A DNA stretch of 64,000 nucleotides from DASSSQ01 sp963839285 (GCA_963839285.1 CAWIUN010000020.1:806001-870000), one strand, 5' to 3'; positions 1 through 10,699 are shown, counted from the stretch's first letter. The notes: generated by a model from the letters alone, not told the origin. Numbers and translations are program-made.

Positions 1-1404
1 GGCGTGGCCGCGCAGGGCGAGGATGCCGCCGCCGGGCCGGCCGATGTTGCCGAGCAGGAGCTGGATGATCGCGGCGGTGCGGATGTACTGGACGCCGACC
101 GTGTGCTGCGTCCAGCCGACCGCGTAGGCGAAGGCGCCGGTCCGCTCGCGACCGGAGTTCTCGCAGAGCGTCTCGGCGACCTCGAGGAAGTCCTCGACGC
201 TGCAGCCGCAGGTCTCGGCGACGAACTCGGGCGTGTAGCGCGCGTAGTGCCGCTTGAGGATCTGGAAGACGCAGCGTGGATGCTGCAGCGTCGGGTCCTG
301 CTCGGGCGGCTCGCCGCGGACGAGCCCGCGGGAGGTCTCACCGGGCGCGAAGCCCTTCGTCCGCTGGCCGGCGGCGGCGTGCACCTTGGCGCCGGCGTAC
401 TGCCAGGTCGTCACGTCGTACTCGCCCGACTCCGGATCCCAGCCGGAGAAGAGCCCGTCGAGCTCCTCGGTGTCCCGGTAGCGCTCGTCGATGATCACCG
501 GCGCGTTCGTGTAGTTGACGACGTAGTCCTCGAACCAGCGGTCGTGCTCGAGGATGTAGTTGACGACGCCGCCGAGGAAGGCGATGTCGGAGCCGGCGCG
601 GATGCCGACGTGCTTGGTCGCCATCGCGCTCGTCCGCGTGAAGCGCGGGTCGACGTGCAGCACCTTCGCTCCGCGCTCGCGCGCCTCCATCACCCACTGG
701 AACCCGACCGGGTGGTTCTCGGCCATGTTCGAGCCCATGATCGTGATCACGTCCGCGTTCGCGAGATCCTGCTGGAAGGTGGTCGCGCCGCCTCGTCCGA
801 ACGAGGTGCCCAGACTGGGCACCGTCGAGCTGTGTCATATGCGGGCCTGGTTCTCGACCTGGACGACGCCGAGCGCGGTGAGGAGCTTCTTCATCAGGTA
901 GTTCTCCTCGTTGTCCAGCGTCGCGCCGCCGAGGTTGCCCAGGCCGAGCGTGCGGTTCGCGGGAGCCCCGTCCTCGGTCTCGTCCTGCCAGCCGGCCCGC
1001 CGCGCCTCGAGCACGCGGTCGGCGATCATGTCCATCGCCTCGTCGAGCCGCAGCTCCTCCCACTCGGTGCCGTACGCACGGCGGTACTTGACCTTGTACT
1101 CGCGCAGCGGGCTCTGGGCGTAGTTCTTCGAGCCGGCGCCCTTCGGGCAGAGGCGGCCGCGCGAGATCGGGCTTGCCGGGTCGCCCTCGATCTGCGTCAC
1201 CTTGCCGTTCTGGACGTAGACGAGCTGGGCGCAGCCGACCGCGCAGTACGGGCAGATCGAATGCACGACCTGGTGCGCCTCGTCGAGCCGCGGGCGCAGC
1301 TCCCGGGAGCGGGGCGACTGCGCCGCCTTGCCGAGCCCGAGGATGTCCCCGTCGGTCAGCTGGCGCAGCACCGGCCAGGACGTGACGAACCGCTTCAGCC
1401 CCAC
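1..1404 (-). CDS. fdhA: Formate dehydrogenase alpha subunit, selenocysteine-containing (5' part; runs off the window)
   Basis: Molybdopterin oxidoreductase of the FdnG/FdhA type that oxidises formate to CO2. I place the GTG start at 1404 because the N-terminus then reads VGLKRFVTSW, like the family. Residues about 31-39 carry the [4Fe-4S] ligands (CPYCAVGC), with a fourth Cys in GRLCPKG. Codon 190 is TGA (835-837), followed by HSSTVPSLGTSFGRG; in E. coli FdnG the same place reads NQARV-Sec-HGPTVASL, so the TGA is the active-site selenocysteine. The frame is open from the TGA to the left edge (about 278 more codons, including NADVI and ENHPVGFQW). A SECIS hairpin follows the TGA. The gene is divergent from the DUF2795 gene. 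The C-terminal half and any beta/gamma subunit genes lie outside the window. A standard gene caller would wrongly end this gene at 835. Confidence 0.93.
805..837 (-). promoter_or_regulatory. Bacterial SECIS element with its UGA selenocysteine codon
   Basis: On the minus strand the TGA (837-835) is followed by exactly 11 bases and then a perfect 7-bp stem, GGTGCCC (823-817) with GGGCACC (811-805), closing the loop AGTCT. The E. coli fdhF SECIS has the same 11-base distance and a GGUCU apical loop whose GU contacts SelB. Spacing, stem and loop all fit SelB-dependent UGA recoding. SelA/B/C/D genes are not in this window. Confidence 0.88.
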
Positions 1405-1465
1405 GGCCCGAGTATTTCGCCGCCCGGGTGGACTAAACCAGCGCGGAGCGGGAAGGCCCGCCCAC

Positions 1466-1786
1466 ATGAACAGAGCCCATCTCGAAGCCGTGCTCGTCGG
1501 CGCGAGCCTGCCCTCGAGCAAGCAGGAGCTCGTCGACTACGCGCGCCGGCAGTCGCCCGACGGGCCCGAGGCGGCGGCGTTGATCGAGCAGCACGTCCCC
1601 GACGGCACCTACATGACCCTGCAGGACGTCGGCGAGCAGCTGCAGCCGCGGCAGCCGAGGTCGTTCTCGGAGCCGCCGCCCTCGCACCTGCCCGAGGAGG
1701 AGAGCGACCTGCCGCCGGGCGGCGTCGCCTACCTCGGCGAGCCGCAGGAGCCGGCGAACGTCGTCGCCGCGCGCGAGAGCGCCTGA
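1466..1786 (+). CDS. DUF2795 domain protein
   Basis: A 106-residue protein. The N-terminal half (LVGASLPSSKQELVDYA, then EQHVPDGTYMTLQDVGEQL) fits the DUF2795 pattern: a short helical fold seen in small actinobacterial proteins whose function is not established. The C-terminal part is acidic and proline-rich (PPPSHLPEEESDLPPGG), probably disordered. I start at ATG 1466 because a GGAAGG purine run lies about 10 bases upstream and because the homologous region begins there; the frame is open further upstream but that stretch overlaps the fdhA promoter region. Divergent from fdhA. No signal peptide. Confidence 0.75.
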   Translation: MNRAHLEAVLVGASLPSSKQELVDYARRQSPDGPEAAALIEQHVPDGTYMTLQDVGEQLQPRQPRSFSEPPPSHLPEEESDLPPGGVAYLGEPQEPANVVAARESA

Positions 1787-1808
1787 GCTCTCGCCCGCGC
1801 CGTCGCGC

Positions 1809-2241
1809 TTAGGGCCGGTCGACCGCGTCCAGGCTCTCGTCGTCCGCCGGCGGCGGCTCGTCCTCGGCGAGCCGGCGCTGGACGACGGCGCGGGAGATCA
1901 CACCGGCCAGGCGGCCGTCGGCCTCGACGACGGGGACGCGCTCGAGCTCGCGCTCCTCGAGGTCGCGGAACGCGTCGTCGAGCGGCGTGTCCGGCGTCGA
2001 TCGTGTGCAGGGGCGGCTCGGCGATCTCGCCGAGCGTCGTCGCCTGCGGGTCGCGGCCCGCCGCGACGACCTCGCGGACGAGCGTCTTGCGGGTGACGAC
2101 GCCGACGAGCCGGCCGCCGTCGCAGACGAGCACGGCGCGGACGTCCGGGTCGGACAGCCGCCCGCCCGCCTCCTGCGCGGACGCCGAGGCCTCCAGCGAG
2201 AGCGGGTCGCGCACCATCGCGTCGCGGACGTGCTCGCTCAC
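1809..2241 (-). CDS. CBS-domain protein (one frameshift)
   Basis: Two CBS domains, which usually bind adenine nucleotides as a small regulatory module. The first is clear: VSEHVRDAMVRDPLSLEASA, then DVRAVLVCDGGRLVGVVTRK. The second (PLHTID, then ERELERVPVVEADGRLAGVIS) is in another frame: one extra base near 1997 (GACGCCGGACACG) breaks the gene. After the shift the frame continues smoothly to TAA at 1809-1811. The GTG start at 2241 overlaps the end of gdhA, so the two are probably translated from one mRNA and this protein may accompany the dehydrogenase; that link is inference. The frameshift is probably a sequencing error, as in many genes here. Confidence 0.78.
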
Positions 2242-2243
2242 GA

Positions 2244-3585
<1,342 letters not shown>

Positions 3586-3619
3586 TGCGGAAACCCCGCA
3601 CGGTTGCGAGGCTTGCTGC

Positions 3620-3778
3620 ATGGAGCATTCCGGCCTGCTGGCACCGATCGCGACGCTGATCGCCCTGGAGCTGGCGCACCTGCGCTGGATCCTCTGGACG
3701 CAGTGGCACTGCCGGCGCTGCAGCGCGACGCACCTCGCGTGCGAGTGCAAGCCGGCCTGGGTCAAGCTGCTGCTCTAG
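3620..3778 (+). CDS. Small hypothetical membrane-anchored Cys-rich protein
   Basis: A 52-residue reading frame with strongly GC-rich third positions, as in real genes here. A hydrophobic helix (LLAPIATLIALELAHL) is followed by tryptophans and a Cys-rich tail, HCRRC then ACEC, which could bind zinc. GCGAGG lies about 8 bases before the ATG. Divergent from gdhA with only 34 bp between starts, so they share a promoter region. I do not recognise the family; it could also be spurious, but codon use argues for coding. Confidence 0.5.
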   Translation: MEHSGLLAPIATLIALELAHLRWILWTQWHCRRCSATHLACECKPAWVKLLL

Positions 3779-3833
3779 GGCCGCCCGACCACCGGGAAGG
3801 AGTCCCCGGCGCGGGTGCGAAACGGTCCTGCTC

Positions 3834-4943
3834 ATGGCCAAGCTCGCCGCAGCCGGAGCGGCTGCGCTCGCCCTGCTTCTCGCCGCACCCGGGGTCGCCG
3901 CAGTCAACCCGCAGCTCGCCGGGCTGCAGGTCGCCCTGCGCGCCCAGGGGCTCTACTGCGGGCCGATCGACGGGATCGCCGGGCCCGCGACGGCCGCCGC
4001 CGTCCGCGCGTTCCAGACCCGCGCCCGCCTTCCGGTCGACGGGATCGCCGGCGTCAGGACCCGGACCGCGCTGGGCCCGCTCGGCACGCCGCTCTTCGGC
4101 GCGCGCCAGCTGCGGAAGGGCGACTTCGGCCTCGACGTCGCGGTGCTCCAGTTCCTGCTCCACCGGCGCGGGCTCTATCGCGGCCCCTACGACGGCTACT
4201 TCGGGCCCGCGACCGCGAAGGCGCTGCGCCGCTACCAGGCCGGGCGCAGGCTGCTCGCCGACGGGATCGCCGGCCGGCAGACGACCGGCGCCCTCGTGCG
4301 CCAGATGCACGTTCCCGTGCGCTCCGTCCCCGGCCGCGCCCCGGCGCCGGCGCCGGCCGCCCAGGCATCCCTGGCCGTCTACCGCGTCCACGCCGGCGAC
4401 AGCCTGACCGCGATCGCCTCGCGCTACGGCACGACCGTGGCCTCGCTCGCGAAGACGAACGGGCTCGACCCCGCCAGGGTGCTGCTGCTCGGCACCGTGC
4501 TGAAGGTGCCGACCGCCTCGGCCGCGCAGCCCGCCCGCACGACGGCGGGAGCGACCGCGGCGACGATCCGCGGCGCGCTCGGCACCTGGGCCGCCCGCTA
4601 CGGCGTCGACCCGAGCCTCGCCCGCGCCCTCTCCTGGATGGAATCCGGCTTCCAGGCGGACGTCCGCTCGCCCGTCGGCGCCTGGGGGCCGATGCAGCTC
4701 CTGCCCTCGACCTGGGACTACGTCGAGCAGACGCTGCTGGGCACGAAGGTGCCGAAGACCGCCGAGGGCAACGTCCGCGTCGGCGTCGCCCTGCTCCACC
4801 ACCTGCTGCAGGTCTTCGGCGGCGACGAGCGGCTCGCGCTCGCGGCCTGGTACCAGGGCGAGCGCGCCGTCCGCGAGCACGGCGTCTACAAGGTCTCCGA
4901 GCCGTTCGTCGCGAACGTGCTCGCGCTCAGGACGCGGATGTAG
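3834..4943 (+). CDS. Secreted LysM / peptidoglycan-binding lytic transglycosylase
   Basis: Cell-wall enzyme of 369 residues. Order of parts: signal peptide (first ~23 residues, ending PGVAA); two PG_binding_1 domains (about 25-80 and 95-150, each with the typical GLY(C/R)GP(I/Y)DG then FGPAT or AGPAT pattern); a proline/alanine linker; a LysM domain (about 185-225, YRVHAGDSLTAIASRYG); and a C-terminal SLT transglycosylase domain with the catalytic Glu in SWMESGFQ, then GAWGPMQLLPSTW and LAAWYQGE. It should cleave glycan strands outside the membrane. Starts at ATG 3834 and is complete. The next feature is the oppositely oriented tRNA-Leu. Confidence 0.9.
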   Translation: MAKLAAAGAAALALLLAAPGVAAVNPQLAGLQVALRAQGLYCGPIDGIAGPATAAAVRAFQTRARLPVDGIAGVRTRTALGPLGTPLFGARQLRKGDFGLDVAVLQFLLHRRGLYRGPYDGYFGPATAKALRRYQAGRRLLADGIAGRQTTGALVRQMHVPVRSVPGRAPAPAPAAQASLAVYRVHAGDSLTAIASRYGTTVASLAKTNGLDPARVLLLGTVLKVPTASAAQPARTTAGATAATIRGALGTWAARYGVDPSLARALSWMESGFQADVRSPVGAWGPMQLLPSTWDYVEQTLLGTKVPKTAEGNVRVGVALLHHLLQVFGGDERLALAAWYQGERAVREHGVYKVSEPFVANVLALRTRM

Positions 4944-4973
4944 GCGATCGCCGGGCCGAGCGACGACGCGCGA

Positions 4974-5059
4974 TGCCGGGGGAGGGACTCGAACCCCCAC
5001 GCTCCTCGCGGAGCCACCGGTTTTAAGCCGGTCGCGTCTACCAGTTCCGCCACCCCGGC
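4974..5059 (-). tRNA. tRNA-Leu (UAA)
   Basis: An 86-base class II tRNA. Acceptor stem GCCGGGG pairs with CCCCGGC, discriminator A at 4974. D-arm TGGCGGAACTGGTAGACGC, anticodon stem ACCGG/CCGGT around the loop CTTAAAA (anticodon TAA), a long variable arm (GGCTCCGCGAGGAGC region) and T-arm GGGTTCGAGTCCC. The 3' CCA is not encoded. The long variable arm and UAA anticodon identify leucine. Confidence 0.96.
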
Positions 5060-5081
5060 CGGGTGCGCCCGGACTGTAGCG

Positions 5082-5813
5082 CTACGAGCTGCCCGGCTGG
5101 TTCTGGTTCATCGAGACGCCCTCCGGGCCCTTGCCGCGGTAGGCGTCGCGGAAGGCGGTGAACGCCGCCTTCGTCTTGTCGTCCCACTGCGGGCAGGTGG
5201 CGACGTGGCCGATGCCGTAGTAGCCGTCGCGGAAGTAGCGCGACGGATCGCCGGTCCAGGCGGTGATCCCGATCTTCGAGCCGAACCCCTCGAGCGGGGT
5301 GCCGATCATCGAGACGGGGTCGTCCGAGTAGAAGGCGTTCAGGTCGTCGACCGTCGCCGCGGGCGTGTCGGGGCCCCACCAGAGGACGACGCCGCCGTGC
5401 TCCTCGTTGTGGACGACCATCCGCGGGTTGACGGCCTCGGTGTAGAAGTCCCAGACCGCCCACTGGCCGTAGTGCGGGCCGCCGGCGGGCGGGAAGCTCT
5501 TCCACTTGCCCTTCATCGAGGTCGTCAGGGTCGGCACGTCGCTGTGGTCGGACGTCTTCATCGTCACCGGGTAGGAGCGGAAGCTGCAGCCGGCCGCCGT
5601 CATCGTCGAGGCGACCTTGTCGTCTCCGGCGGCGCTGCCGTTGCCGCCGCCCGCGAGCGCGATCGTGATCACGACGACGGCGAGGACGACGATGCCCGCG
5701 ACGCCGGCGCCGTAGAGGAGCAGGCGCTGCCGCCGTGCGGTGTCGTTCGGGCCGGGTTGCCGCTGCGGGCCCTTCGAACGCGGCGGCGGGGGGGTCTTCG
5801 ACTTCTTCGCCAC
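5082..5813 (-). CDS. DUF3105 membrane-anchored protein
   Basis: 243 residues. A basic, proline-rich cytoplasmic start is followed by one membrane helix (about 33-54, LLLYGAGVAGIVVLAVVVIT) and an extracytoplasmic domain with the DUF3105 signature: PPAGGPHYGQWAVWDFY, then VVHNEEHGGVVLWWGP with conserved His/Glu residues that might hold a metal, and a late CPQWDDK. The family is widespread in Actinobacteria; its function is not established. Complete, no frameshift. Next to tRNA-Leu on the same strand. Confidence 0.85.
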   Translation of the reverse strand: MAKKSKTPPPPRSKGPQRQPGPNDTARRQRLLLYGAGVAGIVVLAVVVITIALAGGGNGSAAGDDKVASTMTAAGCSFRSYPVTMKTSDHSDVPTLTTSMKGKWKSFPPAGGPHYGQWAVWDFYTEAVNPRMVVHNEEHGGVVLWWGPDTPAATVDDLNAFYSDDPVSMIGTPLEGFGSKIGITAWTGDPSRYFRDGYYGIGHVATCPQWDDKTKAAFTAFRDAYRGKGPEGVSMNQNQPGSS

Positions 5814-5848
5814 GGGAGCGTCCTACGGTACCAGGGCCCGCCGGCGCG

Positions 5849-7718
5849 TCAGGCGGCGACGGCGCCGAAGAAGCGCGCCACCTCGTCGCGCTCCTCGACG
5901 ACCGGACAGGGCGGGAGCGCCGCCAGGAACGTCCGCCCGTAGGCCCGCGTGCGCAGCCTCGGGTCGAGGATCGCGACGACGCCGCGGTCGCCGTGGCCCC
6001 GGATCAGCCGTCCGAAGCCCTGCCGGAGCTGCAGCACCGCGGTCGGCAGCGAGTACTCGCGGAACCAGTCGCCGCCGTCCCGCTCGATCCGCTCGCAGCG
6101 GGCCTCGACGAGCGGGTCGCCCGGAGCGCCGAACGGAAGCTTGTCGATCACGAGCAGGCTGAGCGCCTCGCCCGGGACGTCCACGCCCTGCCAGAAGGTC
6201 GAGGTCGCGATCAGCACCGAGTCGGTCTCGGCCCGGAAGCGCTCGAGCAGCCGCTCGCGCGGCGCGTCGCCCTGGACGAGCACCTCGTACGGGAGCCGGT
6301 CGCGGACGCGCTCGGCGATCGCGTCGAGGGCCCGGTAGGAGCTCGTCAGGACGAGTGCGCGCCCCCGGGAGAGCTCGCAGAGGGCCAGCACCTCGTCCGC
6401 GACCCGCTCGAGCGCCTCGGGCTCCCGCGGGTCGGGCATCGTCCGGGGCACGTAGAGCAGCGTCTGCTCGCCGAAGTCGTAGGGCGAGCCGACGGCGAGC
6501 TCGTCGGCGTCGTCGAGCCCGAGCCGCCGGCGCGGGAACGCGAAGCCGCCGGCCGTCCGGAGCGTGGCCGAGACGAGGATCGCGGTCGGGCCCTCGCCCC
6601 AGAGGAGGCGGCGGAGGTCGGCGGAGACGTCGACGGGCGCCCAGGCGAGGACGTCCGGCTCGGCCCAGACGACGACCTCCCCGGCGTCCGCATCGAGGCA
6701 GGCCTCGACGTCGTGGGCGAGCCGCAGCGAGCGGCCGGCCAGCGCATCCAGCTCGTCGCCCTGGCCCTGCAGCGCGAGGTGCAAGCGACGCGAGCGCGTC
6801 GACGAGGACGAGTCCGAGCTCGAGCGGCGGCTCCCGCAGGCGCCGGCGCCCGCTGGGCGGCGCGACCGTGCGCAGCAGCCGGTCGGCGCCGCGCTCGACC
6901 CGGTCCATCGCCGTCGCGGGCGCGGGCAGGTCGGCCTCCCGGCAGGCGCGCTCGACGTCGGCGAGGAATCGCCGGATCCCGCCGGCGCCGACACGGCCGC
7001 CGAGCCAGGTGGCCGCCGACTCCTCGAGCCGGTGGGCCTCGTCGAAGACGACGGCGTCGTGCTGCGGCAGCACCCGCGGCCCGTCGTCGCCGTCGCCGGA
7101 CGCGCGCAGGGCGACGTCGGCGAAGTAGAGCGCGTGGTTCGCGATCACGAGCTCCGCCTCGCCTGCTCGTTCGCGGGCCGTCTCGGCGAAGCAGGTCGAG
7201 AGGAAGGGACAGCGGCGGCCGCCGCAGCGGTCCGCGCCGACGGCGAGCTCCGACCAGAGCGAGTGCGAGGGCTCCCGCTCGAGCTCGGCCCGGTCGCCGG
7301 TCTCGGTCGAGTCGATCCAGGGCACGAGCTCCTCGTAGGCCGCCGCGTCCTCGGCCGTCTTCATCAGCGCCCCGCCGAGCAGGCCGAAGCCGTGGACGCT
7401 GCGGCGGCAGAGGTAGTTCTGGCGGCCCTTGAGGACGGCGACCGAGACCGGCCGCCCCAGCGCGGCGGCCGCCACCGGCACGTCCTGGCGCAGCAGCTGC
7501 TCCTGCAGCGCCTTGGTCGCCGTCGCGACGACGACGCGCTGCCCCGACTCGAGCGCGGGCAGCAGGTAGGCGAGGCTCTTGCCCGTCCCCGTGCCCGCCT
7601 CCGCGAGCAGGTGGGCGCCGGTCTCGAGCGCCCGCTCGACCGCCTCCGCGAGCGCGCGCTGCTCCGGCCGGCGCTCGTAGCCGGGCAGCACGGAGGACAG
7701 TCGCGCGAACGAATCCAC
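5849..7718 (-). CDS. dinG: DinG/XPD-family ATP-dependent helicase (one frameshift)
   Basis: Superfamily 2 helicase, about 620 residues. Walker A is AEAGTGTGKS; then VVATATKALQEQLL; an FeS-cluster-like region with Cys in YLCRR, DRCGGRRCPFLSTCF; VIANHALYF; and the DEAH box VVFDEAHRLEE. The C-terminal half has LVSATLRTAG, ATSTFWQGVDVPGE and the motif VI helix QGFGRLIRG. These match DinG/YoaA-like helicases that unwind damaged or structured DNA. One extra T near 6784 (TCGCTTGCACC) breaks the frame mid-gene; both halves are otherwise intact. GTG start 7718 has TACCCT 7 bases upstream (leaderless), with TTCGAC 18 bp further as a -35. Confidence 0.88.
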
Positions 7719-7832
7719 GCGCGAAAGGGTACGCGCCCGGGCGGTCGGAGTCGAACGCGCGTTCGCCGTCGATCGCAGCAGAACGCCCGTCCGGAAGTGC
7801 GCTCGTTGCGTGATTTTTCGTCCACAGCGAGC

Positions 7833-7862
7833 TTGACCGGCGCGTCCTGCGACGCCTACAGT
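7833..7862 (+). promoter_or_regulatory. Predicted vegetative promoter for the CsbD-like gene
   Basis: TTGACC (7833-7838), an 18-bp spacer, and TACAGT (7857-7862), close to the primary sigma-factor consensus. Transcription should start around 7868-7870, right at a long hairpin. No other plus-strand gene lies between this promoter and the ATG at 7979. Confidence 0.5.
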
Positions 7863-7868
7863 TGCCGG

Positions 7869-7913
7869 GTCAGATCCGATGGGCCTTCGGGCCTGCCGGA
7901 TCTGACATTTTTT
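7869..7913 (+). terminator. Promoter-proximal intrinsic-terminator-like hairpin
   Basis: GTCAGATCCG (7869-7878) pairs perfectly with CGGATCTGAC (7897-7906); inside, GGCC-TTCG-GGCC forms a UUCG-capped stem. An A and six Ts (7908-7913) follow. On the plus strand this is a textbook rho-independent terminator, yet it sits at the very 5' end of the predicted transcript and about 65 bases before the start codon. It may be an attenuator or the body of a tiny RNA. Confidence 0.55.
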
Positions 7914-7978
7914 GTGGCAAACGGTGCGCGGATCCCCGATACTCGGGGTTCGTTCCGCGACAAGGAGGCCGAAGCCGC

Positions 7979-8170
7979 ATGGGACTGCTCGACAAGCTGA
8001 TGGGCCGCGGCAAGAAAGCCGCAGGCGACCTGACCGGGGACGCGTCGATGCGCCGCGAGGGCATGCACCAGGAACAGGAGGGGCTGTCCGAGGACCGCGC
8101 GAAGGCGCACGAGGAGGCCGCCGCCGAGGAGCGCGCGGAGGCGGACGAGCACCGGATGGAGCAGAGCTAG
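7979..8170 (+). CDS. Small hydrophilic CsbD-like protein
   Basis: 63 residues, highly charged: MGLLDKLMGRGKKAAGDLTG, then Glu/Ala/His-rich helix to the end. It resembles CsbD-type and related general-stress proteins by composition and by the KKAAGDLTGD segment; I cannot assign it firmly. ATG 7979 is chosen because AAGGAGG (7962-7968) stands 10 bases upstream, the best Shine-Dalgarno in this region. Preceded by a promoter and a terminator-like hairpin, so expression may be conditional. Confidence 0.7.
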   Translation: MGLLDKLMGRGKKAAGDLTGDASMRREGMHQEQEGLSEDRAKAHEEAAAEERAEADEHRMEQS

Positions 8171-8265
8171 CGCTTCGCCTCCGGTCGGACGGCGTGTGGG
8201 TGCGAGGGCGGCTCCGGCCGCCCTCGCTCGTTCCGTCCGACGCGGTCTCTACCGTTCTTCGGCTC

Positions 8266-9482
8266 ATGGTCGTCCTGCTCGCACTCCTGCTCGGCGCCGC
8301 GCTCGGCGGCCTCGCCGCCTGGGCGATCGCGCGGGCGCGCGCAGGCGAGGCCTTCCGACCCGAGCTCGCCCGCCTCGAGGCCGAGCGGCAGGCGGCGCGT
8401 CGACCGCGCCCGGTCGATCGAGGAGAGCGACGAGCGCGTCAAGGCGCTCGCGGCCGAGGCGCTCCGCCAGAACAACACCTCGTTCCTCGAGCTCGCGCAG
8501 ACCCAGCTGGCGCCGATCCGCGAGTCGCTGCAGCGCTTCGGCGAGCACACGCAGGCGCTCGAGCAGAAACGCAGCCAGGCCTACGGCGCCCTGTTCACGC
8601 AGGTGCAGTCGCTCGCCGAGGGCCAGGAGCGGCTCCGCAGCGAGACCGGGAACCTCGTCAAGGCGCTCCGCGCGCCGCACGTCCGCGGCCGCTGGGGCGA
8701 GATGCAGCTGAAGCGGGTCGTCGAGCTCGCCGGCATGGTCGCGCACTGCGACTTCGTCGAGCAGTCGAGCTCCGCCGACGACGAGGGCCGGCTGCTGCGC
8801 CCCGACATGGTCGTCAAGCTCGCCGGCGGCAAGAACGTCGTCGTCGACGCGAAGGCGCCGCTGGCCGCGTACCTCGACGCGCTCGAGGCCGAGGACGAGG
8901 CGACGCGGCGGGCGCACCTGCAGACGCACGCGCGGCAGGTGCGCGACCACGTGACCAAGCTCGCCGCCAAGCGGTACTGGCAGCAGTTCGCGCCGACGCC
9001 CGAGTTCGTCGTCATGTTCCTGCCCGACGAGACCTTCTTCCGCGCCGCCGCCGACGAGGATCCCTCGCTGCACGAGCTCGGCCCCGAGAGCGGCGTCCTG
9101 ATCGCCTCGCCGATGACCCTGATCGCGCTGCTGCGGGCGATCGCCTACGGCTGGCAGCAGGAGACCGTCGCCGAGAGCGCGCGCGAGATCGGCGCGCTCG
9201 GACGGGAGCTCTACGAGCGGCTCGGCACCTTCGGCAAGCACCTCTCGAAGGCAGGGCGCGGGCTCGAGACCGCGGTCGCCGCCTACAACGAGGCGGTCGG
9301 CTCGCTGGAGACGCGCGTGCTCGTGACGGCGCGCAAGTTCGAGCAGCGCGGCGCCGCGAGCGGCGAGCTGCCCGAGGCGGCGCCCGGTCGAGCGGGCCGT
9401 CCGGCCGGTCCAGGCCGCCGAGCTCTCCGCCGGCGAAGACGAGCCGGGCAGACCGCAGCTGCCGGCCGCCGACGCGGCCTAG
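8266..9482 (+). CDS. rmuC: DNA recombination protein RmuC homologue (two frameshifts)
   Basis: About 405 residues. An N-terminal membrane helix (VVLLALLLGAALGGLAAWAI) and coiled coil precede the RmuC core: APHVRGRWGEMQLKRVVELA, then DMVVKLAGGKNVVVDAKAPL, AKRYWQQFAPTPEFVVMFLP, and the Leu/Glu-rich tail. RmuC proteins carry a PD-(D/E)XK-like nuclease fold and limit inversions at short repeats; family knowledge. One extra base lies near 8405 (in the coiled coil) and another near 9385 (GCGCCCGGTCGAG), after which the frame ends at TAG 9480-9482. Both are probably sequence errors. Start ATG 8266 is supported by the signal-anchor beginning there. Confidence 0.85.
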
Positions 9483-9555
9483 CGAGGACGACGGCCCGGC
9501 CCGGCGCGCGCCCGGGGCCGCAGCGACCGCCACGGCCGATGCGCATCAAGCTCTA

Positions 9556-10699
9556 CTAGTAGCGGAGCAGCGCGCCGATGCCCTCGACCGGCGCCAGGTC
9601 GTCGTGGTGCTCGGCGACGCAGACGTCGCCCCCGTGCTCGAGCGTCCGGTGGACGGCGAGGTCGAGCCCGTCGAGGCGCTTCTCCATCCGCGTCCCGTCC
9701 AGCGGGCAGTTGCCGTTCGTGAGCTGTCCGCGGCCGCACGAGGGGCACATGAAGGCCTCGTGGTTGGCGCTCCCGCCGACGAGCAGCAGCTCGACGCGGC
9801 CCTCCGAGGCCGCCTCGAGGGTCTGCTCCCAGCCTGCCGTGGCGCGGCCCGTGACGCGAGGACTCCTCGCGCCAGCGCTCGAGCGCGCGTCGCTCGTCGC
9901 CGGCGCGGGCCTCGTCGAGGATCGGCGTCACGACCTCGAGCAGTTGCGGCGCGCCCGCGTGCGCCTCGGCGGAGGCCCAGCCGACGAGCGCCTTCTCGGC
10001 CTCGGCGGGCAGCAGGCTCTCGATCTCGCTCTTGACGGAGTCGTTCGTGACCATCACGAGCCGCAGCGACGGCTCGCGGCGCACGCGCCGTGCGACGAGG
10101 TCGAGCACGTGGCGGAGGTGGCGGGCGACGATCTCGTCGATGTGGCGCTGGTAGCGCGCCTGCGACCAGCCGCCCTGGTCGTGCCGGCCGGGAGTCTCCT
10201 CGGTCTCGTCGACGACCTCGTCGAGCCGGCCGCCGCGGAGCCGGAAGAGCTGTCCGCGCTCGCGGCCGACGACCGCGACGAGTGCGCCGTCGCCGCGCCC
10301 GACGCAGGAGACGAGCGGCGAGAGGTAGAGCTCGCGTCCGAGCCGGACGTCGTCCCCGACGCCGCAGGGAAGCGGCACCTCGCGCCAGAGGTTGTCCAGG
10401 CTCGACGAGAAGAGCGCGAACCCGCGCAGGCCGGAGCGGTCGAAGTCGCCGCCGAAGTGGCCCTTGATCCGGTCGACGTCCTCCCGCAGCGCCTGCTTCT
10501 GGTCGCGGGAGAGGGAGCCGAGCTCGAAGCCGCCGTCCCGGCCGCCGGCGTCGAGCAGCGAGTTGACCTTCGCCATCACGTCGCCCGGGTTGACCGTCGT
10601 CTGCGGGTCGAAGTCGAGGTAGAGCGAGATCGCGCACCCCTTGGCCGCCCTGAAGCCGGCGAGCTCGCGAAGTGCGTCCAGCGTCATCGTCGCAGCCAT
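9556..10699 (-). CDS. Vms1/eRF1-like (baeRF family) peptidyl-tRNA hydrolase domain protein (one frameshift)
   Basis: About 380 residues. The middle has GGWSQARYQRHIDE, equivalent to the GGQ/GGxS-xxR loop of eRF1, Pelota-like and Vms1 proteins, where it contacts the ribosomal peptidyl-transferase centre. Upstream is the family beta-sheet (ISLYLDFDPQ, LRGFALFSSS); downstream a Rossmann-like part with VVTPILDEARAGDERRA, a zinc ribbon (CPSCGRGQLTNGNCPLDG) and the C-terminal GIGALLRY. By family knowledge it may release stalled nascent chains. One extra base near 9860 breaks the frame between REESS and VTGRATAGWE. ATG 10699 has GGGG purines 7 bases upstream. Convergent with rmuC. Confidence 0.75.

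Noticed and set aside
4..1812. A 602-codon plus-strand reading frame over the formate dehydrogenase gene.
   Set aside because: It is the antisense shadow of fdhA; the minus strand encodes a family-perfect protein and the plus frame has low-complexity Arg/Ala/Asp content.
5735..8000. Long plus-strand reading frames opposite dinG.
   Set aside because: Antisense shadows caused by high GC; the minus strand has all DinG motifs.
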